64,000 nucleotides of DNA, taken from the NCBI GenBank assembly GCA_037043455.1, contig JAWPHD010001288.1, positions 124,001-188,000 on the forward strand, in the 5' to 3' direction. Origin of the DNA: Cyrtodaria siliqua (Eukaryota > Mollusca > Bivalvia > Adapedonta > Hiatellidae). This document shows positions 23,806 to 34,100 of the stretch, one piece after another; positions within the stretch are counted from its first letter, which is position 1; every line of letters begins with the position of its first letter. Under the pieces are notes generated by a model. It saw nothing but the letters and a program-made list of their open reading frames with translations. It was not told where the DNA came from and made no database searches. The position numbers were made by a program, and so were the translations under genes.

Positions 23806-24198
23806 ACTAATTAGACTTATAGCCTTTAAAGTATGACTAACCTCTGAGAGACTTGGGCGACACACATCGTCTTGGTATTTAGAACATTTCTACCAAATTA
23901 AAATCTTTCAAGGCATATGAGGCAAGGCAGAGACAACTTTGGTTGGAGGGAATGACAGACTTCTAGCAAACCTATTGTCCCTTCTGGTAGGGGAATAATA
24001 AATGATTCCATAGTAATTAATGTGAGCTGACTTTGTTCGTTTGTGTGGTGTTTTACGTCATTTTCAGCACATGCAATTTTATATATGACGGTTGATTTTT
24101 TGTGGTGGAGGCAGACCACCCATACTTTTCCTGGGTAGAACCAGTAATGTACATCTCCCGCCATCCGTTAGAATCAACACTTCCTCACTTACAAGTCG

Positions 24199-24281
24199 AG
24201 CTCCCAGTGGGGTTCGAACCCGCAGCGGTGAAAGGCGAAGGTTACAATGCAACGTTGTTAATCATTCGGCCACGGAGACGC
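24199..24281 (-). mobile_element. tRNA-like SINE head or pseudo-tRNA
   Basis: On the minus strand, 'GTGGCCGAATGATTAA' fits a Pol III A box with D arm, and 'GGGTTCGAACCCC' fits a B box with T arm; the spacing is right for a Ser- or Leu-type tRNA with a variable arm. The acceptor stem pairs poorly, so I do not call a working tRNA. A SINE head or dead tRNA is more likely. Confidence 0.5.
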
Positions 24282-24977
24282 TTGAGCGGACTTGTAAAAT
24301 CTGGTAAAAACAAACCTGTTCCACCAAGTGCCTGTCCCTGCCCTGTGCCAGTAGTATTTCTCTGTATGTCTCTGTTGGTCTCTCCCCACGCATACGCTCT
24401 ATTCTACGTGTCTCGTCCTCATGGATCTACAATATAGATTTCATTCAACGGATACAGATAGTATTTCTCTCTGTATGCCTAGCGGTTAATTCCTACATAT
24501 ACTCATTCTACGATTCTCGTCCTCGTGGACATACAATATAAAGATTGTATACAACTTAAACCGCTATTGCATCAAAACAGGCACATTTTATAAAAGATGT
24601 ACACCTTTTCTAAGCCTACTAGCGATAAGGTACATGTATATATTAACTTACATATATGTTGTGAATCTGACCTCTATAACTATAATATAAACGCCTTAAC
24701 TGGCCAGGCAATGGTTATCGTTGCCTAAACGTTGAATTATGAGTTACCAACTCTTAATTCATTTTACTCATATTCAGTTATGGGTATCTAAAGCACTTGT
24801 GAATATATTTAGACTTTTAATCAACACATATGCATTATTTTATGACCTCAACACATGGATCAAGTTTGTAAGAATGGTTTTGAAGTGACATTTGACAGTT
24901 TAGTTGCTTAAATAGTTGTAGAGCTCAAGTCTCAAGATCTGTCAGGCATGTTTGCTCAATACTCTAACGTCCGATAA
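24282..24977. other. intronic non-coding stretch
   Basis: A diverged duplication of about 85 bp ('agtatttctctgtatg...ctcgtcctcatgga' words) occupies 24348-24430 and 24460-24540. Nothing else seen. Confidence 0.4.
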
Positions 24978-25433
24978 ATGGAAGTTAGAGTATGGACACG
25001 GTCACTAAGTACACCATACTACAAAAAAGATAGTCTGTCTCAGCTGGTTGGTTTTCAAAAGCATGCTTGTAGAATAATCCTTGACTATGATGTTAGTGAT
25101 GTATTACAAAGTATGAATGATTTAAAAATTCTTTGTGTTTTCGAACGCATTACTTTAAGAACATCAAAACGTATGTACAAAGTATCTCAGTCCTCATAAC
25201 CTTCTTATATAAATGAAATATTCAAAAGAAGACTTGTAAATGATAATATACCTCAGTTGCGGTCTCTATCATCTCACAATTTTATTATTCCTAAGCCGCG
25301 CAAAGAACTGTTTAAACAAAGTATTGCATATACAGGACCAATTGTATGGAATAATCTGCCGAACGACCTAAAACAGTCGAAAACTCTAAGCACCTTCCAT
25401 AACGATTGTATAAAGTTCATAAAAAATAAATGA
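24978..25433 (+). pseudogene. LINE reverse-transcriptase C-terminal fragment with a nonsense codon
   Basis: The frame reads QLVGFQKHACRIILDYDV, then a TAA at 25197-25199, then in the same frame PSYINEIFKRRLVNDNIPQL, FIIPKPRKELFKQSIAYTGP, IVWNNLPNDLKQSKTLSTFH and a final TGA at 25431-25433. The patterns 'Q..A.RII', 'R.L..........IP..R....' and 'WN.LP..LK....L..F' are typical of the region after the RT domain of CR1/L2/Jockey-type LINEs. Only the 3' end is present, as expected from 5' truncation. It lies on the opposite strand inside the proposed MAJIN intron. Its 3' UTR is split by the element at 25674-26842 and resumes to 27276. Confidence 0.75.
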
Positions 25434-25673
25434 ACTTACCCTGTTAATTCTAAAAGCAATATGCCATTTATTTCTTATTTAATGGTTTTGGGAGAACATT
25501 GTATAAAAGTGTTATTGTTTATAATTGCAATTCTGATTTTTTATGCTATTCTTTGCAATTGCTATGCTGAGTCTAAAATGAAAATGTGCCTTTAACTTTG
25601 CAACTTAGATGTAAAAAAAATAATAAAAAAACAAAAAATAAATAAAATAAAATGTGATAACAGTATCTTAATA

Positions 25674-26842
25674 CCGTATTTGTCGGCCTATAGCGCGCAT
25701 GCGCATATAACGCGCACCCCGACTTTGGGCCTGAAATCCTTGGAAAAAAACTTTTTGTTATGTATTGTAGCGTAAACCGAGCATAAAAAACATGTGTTTT
25801 CAATTTCAGGACAGCAGAGCGCCATTTTGAATCACTGACCAAAGAGAAAATGTAAAACAAATTTTAATTGGTTAAAACAAGCTGCATGTTAGACTGTGTT
25901 TTTTTACTCAAGTGTAAATGAACTTGTACTGTTGTTGTTTACTCGTTTCAATAAAATAAAAATCACCACGCCCGAGTTCAACTTTTATTTCGATCATATT
26001 AAATTTATTAATCTGGCGTTGTATGACTGGTGTTGTTTCCAGGTTATTAACTCTTGCTTGTCAATTTGAAGGTGTTGACAATTTGAAGGTGTTGACAGTT
26101 TGAGAGGTTTCTCGAAATGAGATGCACCTATTAAACGCATTTTCCTAACACATTGTGTCAGCACCTACTCAAACTTCTGAAGTAATCAAGGACAATTAAG
26201 GAATTGACATTTTTCTGCGTACATGTATTGTTACATGTTTGTTTAATAATCACCATAGTCATCGTTGTTTGCGGTCAGATTAGCAAAAACCAAACACTTC
26301 ACACATTTTCCCAGTCAATTAAACCCTTTATGAATAATCAAGATTTTACGTTGTCAAAATTCAGACTTTAACAAATAAATATGTGCGGTAAATGTACCCG
26401 GTAGTCGTCGTTAGGAAGAAAACATAATATTCTATTCTATTCTATTCACGGTAAACCCGTCTACGTAAAACGGAAACCACAGCCTCGTTATCATTTCACT
26501 TTGCTGATTGATGTAAACAATGATATTTTTTAACATTTCAATGGTATTTTCTCAACAATAATCAACATAAAACATGGTAAAGTTTGATTTTATTATTTTT
26601 ATTGATAATAAGCATATAGCATACAACGCATTTTATTGAAACAATAGAAACAAGCCAACTTTTGTTCGATTCAATCTCTCTAGTAAACGGCCGGTCTTGC
26701 GACTTTTTGAAACCCACAAAACTTCTCGTCTTGGCTGAAAAAAAAGAAGAGTAAAACATCACTTGTTGCTTAAACCGCGCACCCCAACTTCAGCCACAGA
26801 ATCTGGGGTAAAAAAGTGTGCGCTATAGGCCGAGGAATACGG
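25674..26842. mobile_element. TA-flanked non-autonomous DNA transposon, 1.17 kb
   Basis: TA precedes CCGTATTTGTCGGCCTATAG and follows its complement (ctataggccgaggaatacgg), giving terminal inverted repeats of about 25 bp and a TA duplication, as in Tc1/mariner-like insertions. A 'cgcgcaccccgacttt' block occurs near both ends in the same orientation. No transposase reading frame is visible. It is inserted in the LINE 3' tail. Confidence 0.75.
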
Positions 26843-26844
26843 TA

Positions 26845-27276
26845 AACAACCTTTACGAGTATGACTATCGTAACTATAGTTTGACATAGATGTCTTTTAC
26901 TTTAAATCAGCATTAATATTGTATTCAACATGAAAAAATCTTATACAATAGTAATTTAATATAAAAAAAGATCTGCTTTTCTCATTTTGGTAGAGCTTCA
27001 GGTATTAGATCACTTTCTCCTGCATAAATTGAAACAATCTTGAACCATCTAAATTATTTACCATATCAAATGTGCACATTTTCTTGTTAGCTTCAGTATT
27101 TGTATATGATGTATATAATGCATGTCTGTTTCAAATTTAATTGTCAACTTTATTTTCTTTTTCTTCCTTTATATTGTTAACCTGTGTAAATATGTAAATT
27201 AGAGGGCCACATGGAAGATTAGTTCACAAACTAAATGTGTTACCCTCAATAAATAAAGTCTATTATTATTATTATT
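26845..27276 (+). mobile_element. 3' tail of the split LINE, ending in (ATT)n
   Basis: The segment ends 'gggccacatggaagattag', 'ttaccctcaataaataaagt' and five ATT units, the form of tail seen in CR1/L2-type LINEs with short tandem 3' ends. It fits as the continuation of the coding fragment ending at 25433. Confidence 0.6.
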
Positions 27277-27939
27277 ATACCTCGATGGGCGGTGTTTAAA
27301 TAAACCAACTAGCTGAGACCAGACTCTATTACTTGTACATATTTATTGCATTTCTTGGTCACCTCCAACATCGTGATATATGGATGCAGGTCTTGAATAT
27401 ATAAATTTAAAGTACTCCTATATAAGGTAAAATAAATTATTAACCGTGAGAGAAATGTTGGTACAAGTACATAGTGGAAATTGCAGGAAAAGCCACATCA
27501 GTCAGAGCTCTAACCTTAAACAGTTACAAGTTTTATAACTGCTGGAAGTTATTGAAATGCCAAATTATTATCTCCCTTTGGTTTAGAGTAGCAGATACTT
27601 TTCCGTAATAACCATTTGTAACCTAAATCGGTTATTAATTCCATTGGCTAATAAATTGAAATAGTTGCCAAATGTGCAGTGTTTATTTATGTCTGAATAC
27701 TTATTATTAAGGATAAATACATCTTCATCAAGATCCAATCAGTTGTTCACTTATTATCATGTTGGAGCCAACAAAATGATTTTTAATGATTTTTTTTGCA
27801 TAACAGTAGGTAACTCGAGAGGCCTTGCGCATTGGATTTTCATCGATGCTCATAGAATTTTACTGCATGGTTGTAAAGTTGAATAATCACTCTACCTGGA
27901 GAAAACTAGAAATTGTTATTGTCCATGGGACAAAAACGT
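27277..27939. other. intronic non-coding stretch
   Basis: No exon signals on the minus strand and no recognisable repeat. Confidence 0.4.
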
Positions 27940-29360
27940 ATGGCTCCCCCACTCGCCCGAACAGACATAATTGACGACTCTAGGTCCAACTGTTCTTTAT
28001 TGATCTGAGATCGTTTTTGATATTCAATATCCCTGTGACTGTATCTACTATCTGTATCAGTAAGGCCACATAAAAAAATATGTGTGGTTCAAGTAACCCG
28101 ACCGACCCTATTTTTTTAAAGGGCCGACCCTAAAACTTCTTATGCAAAAATTAAAAAATAAATAAAAAAAAAAAAAAAAAAAATCTAAATTAAAAAAAAA
28201 AAAAAATCAATAGGGGTCATCTACTGGTCATGACCAACCATCCTTCCAAGTTTGAGGACCCTAGGTCCAACCATTCTCTAGTTATTGATCGGACATAGTT
28301 TCACCGCAACCTTGACCTTTGACCTAGTGACCCCAAAATCAATAGGGTCATCTACTGGTCATGACCAACCATCCTTCCAAGTTTTAGGACCCTAGGTCCA
28401 ACCATTCTCTAGTTATTGATTGGACATCGTTTCACCGCAACCTTGACCTTTGACCCCAAAATCAATAGGGTCATCTACTTGTCATGACCAACCATCCTTC
28501 CAAGTTTGAGGACCCTAGGTCCAACCGTTCTCTAGTTATTGATCGGACATCGTATTAATAGTCAAGGTCACCACGACCTTGACCTTTGACCTAGTGACCC
28601 CTCTACTTGTCATGACTAACCGTCGCTCCAAGTTTGAGGACCCTAGGTCCAACCGTTCTCTAGATATTGATCGGACATCGTTTTGATAGTCAAGGTCACC
28701 GCGACCTTGACCTTTGACCTAGTGACCCCAAAATCAATAGGGCTCATCTACTTGTCATGACCAACCATCCTTCCAAGTTTGAGGACCATAGGTCCAACCA
28801 TTCTCTAGTTATTGATCGGACATCGTTTGTGACACAGACAGACCTACGGCCTTGACCTTTGACCTAGTGACCCCAAAATCAATAGGGGTCATCTACTTGT
28901 CATGACCAACCATCCTTCCAAGTTTGAGGACCGTAGGTCCAACCGTTCTCTAGTTATTGATCGGACATCGTTTGTGACACAGACAGACCTACGGCCTTGA
29001 CCTTTGACCTAGTGACCCCAAAATCAATAGGGGTCATCTACTTGTCATGACCAACCATCCTTTCAAGTTTGAGGACCCTAGGTCCAACCATTCTCTAGTT
29101 ATTAATCGGACATCATTTTGATAGTCAATGTCACCGCAACATTGACCTTTGACCTAGTGACCCCAAAATCAATAGGGGTCATCTACTTGTCATGACCAAC
29201 CATCCTTCAAAGTTTGAGGACCCTAGGTCCAACCATTCTCTAGTTATTGATCGGACATCGTTTGTGACACACACAGACAGACAGACAGACAGAGAAACAG
29301 ACAGACAGAAAGCACAAAATCAATATGGCTCCCCTACCACACAAAGTGTGGGGGAGCCAT
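27940..29360. mobile_element. element bounded by ATGGCTCCCCCAC inverted ends
   Basis: ATGGCTCCCCCAC at 27940 is matched by GTGGGGGAGCCAT at 29348-29360. Just inside the right end a second 'atggctcccctaccacac' lets the last 35 bases fold into a hairpin. The interior is almost entirely the 'gaccttgacctttgaccta' repeat plus A-rich tracts (28138-28206) and a 'gacagacagacag' run. The terminal structure supports a mobile unit; its class is unclear. Confidence 0.55.
28206..29270. repeat. tandem repeat of 120-150-bp units, 8 copies
   Basis: Each unit contains 'catgaccaaccatccttcca', 'gaccctaggtccaacc', 'gttattgatcggacatcg' and usually 'ccttgacctttgacctagtg'. Unit starts are near 28232, 28366, 28488, 28616, 28761, 28908, 29049 and 29200. 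A diverged ninth unit is present at about 27980. Confidence 0.85.
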
Positions 29361-29694
29361 AATTATATATATATAGGGAAAATTCCTGTACAGAAGATAG
29401 AATGCATCTAAACTTGAATGATTTTGTGGTAGTAACTGATTCTGGTTACTATCCCAGTTTTAGTGGTTTTTTAAATAACAGTCACAGGTTATGAAAAACG
29501 TAATTGTTTAAAGTTAGAGCTCTGACAGCACATGTTTAAGATGGCCTTCCCTAAACCATCTCAAACCCAGTGTGAAGTCCAATGCAGTCCAACTGGGGTT
29601 TTATTGCAAGTTCTCTACTGGATATGCAACCTGGAAAATCAAAATTTCTTATGGTCTTGTAAAAAAAGCTGAGTGTTGTCACAAGAGGTTATAC

Positions 29695-29855
29695 CGTTTG
29701 TCGTGTCAGCCTGTTAGAACTGATCAAGTCTGGCTGCCGAGGAGATCTCAACCTGTCATGTGGCAGAGGGGTATGTGTAGTGTGGTACAAGTTGTCTCTC
29801 TTCACTGGACGTACAGTGGACACCTGCGGGTTGGACAACTCTGCAGATTTTACCC
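29695..29855 (-). CDS. MAJIN: MAJIN homologue, internal exon (exon 3 of the model)
   Basis: On the minus strand the acceptor 'gttttacacttccag' opens a 161-bp exon ending at the donor ACAAACG|GTATAA. It reads VKSAELSNPQVSTVRPVKRD, NLYHTTHTPLPHDRLRSPRQ, PDLISSNRLTRQT: a hydrophilic, Pro/Ser/Arg-rich linker. Two bases complete the incoming codon, so it accepts a phase-1 exon such as 36385-36486. It ends in phase 0, matching 21431-21601. All four proposed exons together give 2205 coding bases, 735 codons including the stop, in one frame. I infer membership of the MAJIN gene from strand, order and phase, not from similarity of this exon. Confidence 0.55.
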
Positions 29856-29939
29856 CTGGAAGTGTAAAACATCGTCATGAATAATTAGACTATTAAAGAA
29901 ACTAACCTCCCAAATAACGGCACATTTATCAAAACTCTG

Positions 29940-30085
29940 TCAACCCCTACTGGCTCCAGCGTAAATGGAGTTTCTACGATAGAATATGCAGCAACTCTGC
30001 AGTTCAGGGTGAGAAGGTTCTAGGCCCATTTTCCATATTTTTCATGTGTTGGTGCACCTTAAAACCCAATTCAATTGAATTGTTT
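29940..30085 (-). mobile_element. SINE-like repeat, minus-strand copy
   Basis: In reverse complement it carries 'aattgaattgggttttaagg' and, further on, 'aaatgggcctagaacctt', 'attctatcgtagaaactcc' and 'atttacgctggag'. The same blocks occur on the plus strand at 49822-50000. Confidence 0.65.
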
Positions 30086-31136
30086 GTTATATTATAGGAG
30101 TTATTCCCCTTTTACCACAGTAGTATTCAGTACAGTGCATATAGCCAAGTTTGTTATGGACTATTGATTCTACTGTGTGTGAACACAAATCAATATATAT
30201 TTATAGATCGGGTGTGAGGAACGTGTGTGTCCAGTTGTGTGAGTGGTCACTTTGTTTCTATTAATACATCTTTCCTTCCCCCCGTTCTGTTCTAACATTA
30301 CCTTAGGCACTCTTCTAGAATATGTCAAAGGAGTAGCATCTCTACTCTACGATAGTTAGTCGTTAGTAATATTTAGTTTGCAAAACAGACTATTTAAAGA
30401 CAGTTGATAATTATGAATCAACATAGCTTTTAAAGTGCCATTGCCTGGCTGTTTTTTCTTAACCATAATAAAAGTAGAACTTGTATTCAGTCTTCGTGGT
30501 TATACAATAAGACCATGTAAGGAACCCCTCTCAACAATGACGATCCCGGCAGTGTTCAGGTCATATAATAATGTAAATGTGCTGATTAAAGGAATAGGTT
30601 TATTCATAGATTCTTAAAATACTCGTGACTGAATATGGGTACCGGTAAAATAAAATATAATTCAATGCTAGTTTTGGAGTTTGGCTTGGCTGGTTAAAGC
30701 CGTTTAAAATGTATCTATTATACATAGAGTTTGGATTCTCAAAATATGTACCGGTAAGTTATACATATATAACTCATTATCAGTAGGTTACGAAAAGGTG
30801 TACATCTGTTGTAACATGTGGATGGTAGGATAGGGACTTACAATTATTTACTATCTGGGGTTCAACATGCACAATACACTAGTAGGGGTTTAAAATGTTT
30901 TTAAATAAAACAAAAATCAAATCCAGAGATGCACAGGTCTCTGGCTCATAAATACGTTATAAGAATTAAGGCAAATGCATGAGGGCTGAGAATGAATGTT
31001 TATGAATAATTTTGTTCAGTTGCCCACAGCTTCCTTAGAACTTAAACCCATCAGTTCTTAAGACGCTGATACAATAGAAATGTTTTAATAAGTATTTTAA
31101 CAATCTATCATTTTTTCTCCAAAAGCGGAAATACAT
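30086..31136. other. intronic stretch without recognisable content
   Basis: AT-rich; two 'accggtaa' words near 30641 and 30750 and nothing that I can support as exon or element. Confidence 0.4.
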
Positions 31137-31177
31137 TTAACCAAGAAACTCCCAAATAATATGAAGCCAATAAAAAG

Positions 31178-34100
31178 CTGAAACCAGGAGGATGTGTGGA
31201 CTCTGGTGGTTTCTTACCTGAAGCCAAGACAATGAGTGCACTGTCTGGTGCTGTCTTACCTGAGGCCAGGACGATGTATAGACTGTCTGGTGCTGTCTTA
31301 CTTGAATTCATGTGTGAACTCTGCCTGGTCACACACAACATGTGCTGTCCTACCTGAGGTCAGGACGATGTGCGGACTCTGCCTGGTCACATATAACTAG
31401 TGCTGTCCTACCTGAAGCCAGGACGATGTGTGGACTCTGCCTGGTCACATACAATTTGTGCTGTCCTACCTGAAGCCAGGACGATGTGTGGACTCTGCCT
31501 GGTCACATACAACTTGTGCTGTCCTACCTGAAGCCAGGACGATGTGTGGACTCTGCCTGGTCACATACAATTTGTGCTGTCCTACCTGAGGCCAGGACAA
31601 TGCATGGACTCTGCCTGGTCACATATAACTAGTACCGTCTTACCTAAAGCCAGGACGATATGTGGACTCTGCCTGGTCACATACAACTTGTGCTGTCCTA
31701 CCTGAAGCCAGGACGATGTGTGGACTCTGCCTGGTCACATACAATTTGTGCTGTCCTACCTGAGGCCAGGACAATGCATGGACTCTGCCTGGTCACATAT
31801 AACTAGTACCGTCTTACCTGAAGCCAGGACGATATGTGGACTCTGCCTGGTCACATACAACTTGTGCTGTCCTACCTGAAGCCAGGACGATGTGTGGACT
31901 CTGCCTGGTCACATACAATTTGTGCTGTCCTACCTGAGGCCAGGACAATGCATGGACTCTGCCTGGTGACATACAACTGGGACTGTCTTACCTGAAGCAA
32001 GGACGATGTACGGACTCTTCCTGGTCACATATAACTGGTACTGTCTTACCTGAAGCCAGGATGATGTGTGGACTCTGCCTGGTCACATACAACCGGTACT
32101 GTCTTACCTGAAGCCGGGACGATGTGCGGACTCTGCCTGGTCACATACAACGCGTGCTGTCTGACTTGAAGCCGACGATATGTGGACTCTGCCTGGTCAC
32201 ATACAACTTGTACTGTCTTACCTGAAGCAAGGACGATGTACGGACTCTTCCTGGTCACATATAACTGGTACTGTCTTACCTGAAGCCAGGATGATGTGTG
32301 GACTCTGCCTGGTCACATACAACTGGTACTGTCTTACCTGAAGCCGGGACGATGTGCGGACTCTGCCTGGTCACATACAACGCGTGCTGTCTGACTTGAA
32401 GCCGACGATATGTGGACTCAGCCTGGTCACATACAACGTGTGCTGTCCTACATGTACCTGAAGCCAGAACGATGTGCGACTCTGCCTGATCACATACAAC
32501 TTGTACTGTCTTACCTGAAGCCAGGACGATGCGTGGACTCTGCCTGGTCACATACAACTTGTATTGTCTTACCTAAAGCCAGGACGATGTGTGGACTCTG
32601 CCTGGTCACATACAACTTGTACTGTCTTACCTGAAGCCAGGACGATGCAAGGAATCGGTCTGGTCACATACAACTTTTAAAGTCTTACCTGAAGCCAGGA
32701 CAATGCATGGACTCTGCCTGATAACATCCAACTTGTACTGTCTTCCCTGAAGCCAGGACAATGCATGGACTCTGCCTGATGACATACAACTTGTACTGTC
32801 TTCCCTGAAGCCAGGACAATGCATGGACTCTGCCTGATAACATACAACGTGTACTGTCTTCCCTGAAGCCAGGACAATGCATGGACTCTGCCTGATAACA
32901 TACAACTTGTACTGTCTTCCCTGAAGCCAGGACAATGCATGGACTCTGCCTGATAACATACAACTTGTACTGTCTTCCCTGAAGCCAGGACAATGCATGG
33001 ACTCTGCCTGATGAAATACAACTTGTACTGTCTTACCTGAAGCCAGGACGATGTGTGGACTCTGCCTGGTCACATACAATTTGCGCTGTCCTACCTGAAG
33101 CCAGGACAATGCATGGACTCTGCCTGGTCACATACAACTGGGACTGTCTTACCTGGTCACATACTTGTAACTTGTACTGTCTTACCTGAAGCCAGGACAA
33201 TGCATGGACTCTGCCTGATAACATACAACTTGTACTGTCTTCCCTGAAGCCAGGACAATGCATGGACTCTGCCTGATAACACACAACTTGTACAGTCTTC
33301 CCTGAAGCCAGGACAATGCATGGACTCTGCCTGATAACATGTACTGTCTTCCCTGATGCCAGGACAATGCACGGACTCTGCCTGATAACATACAACTTGT
33401 ACTGTCTTCCCTGAAGCCAGGACAATGCATGGACTCTGCCTGATAACATACAACTTGTACTGTCTTCCCTGAAGCCAGTACAATGCATGGACTCTGCCTG
33501 ATAACATACAACTTGTACTGTCTTCCCTGAAGCCAGGACAATGCATGGACTCTGCCTAAAAACATACAACTAGTACTGTCTTCCCTGAAGCCAGTACAAT
33601 GCATGGACTCTGCCTGGTCACATATAACTAGTACCGTCTTACCTAAAGCCAGGACGATATGTGGACTCTGCCTGGTCACATACAACTTGTGCTGTCCTAC
33701 CTGAAGCCAGGACGATGTGCGACTCTGCCTGATCACATACAACTTGTACTGTCTTACCTGAAGCCAGGACGATGCGTGGACTCTGCCTGGTCACATACAA
33801 CTTGTATTGTCTTACCTAAAGCCAGGACGATGTGTGGACTCTGCCTGGTCACATACAACTTGTACTGTCTTACCTGAAGCCAGGACGATGCAAGGAATCG
33901 GTCTGGTCACATACAACTTTTAAAGTCTTACCTGAAGCCAGGACAATGCATGGACTCTGCCTGATAACATCCAACTTGTTCTGTCTTCCCTGAAGCCAGG
34001 ACAATGCATGGACTCTGCCTGATGACATACAACTTGTACTGTCTTCCCTGAAGCCAGGACAATGCATGGACTCTGCCTGATAACATACAACGTGTACTGT

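Noticed and set aside
24102..24437. 111-residue protein on the plus strand
   Set aside because: It overlaps the tRNA-like sequence and a low-complexity stretch and has a composition unlike a gene.
29572..29880. 102-residue plus-strand protein
   Set aside because: The same interval on the minus strand is a phase-compatible exon with splice sites at both ends.
31108..31341. Small membrane protein ending LLASYYLGVSWLNVFPLLEKK
   Set aside because: The frame is the last array copy read in a phase that does not match the exon upstream; the in-phase reading gives the AFYWLHIIWEFLG end instead.
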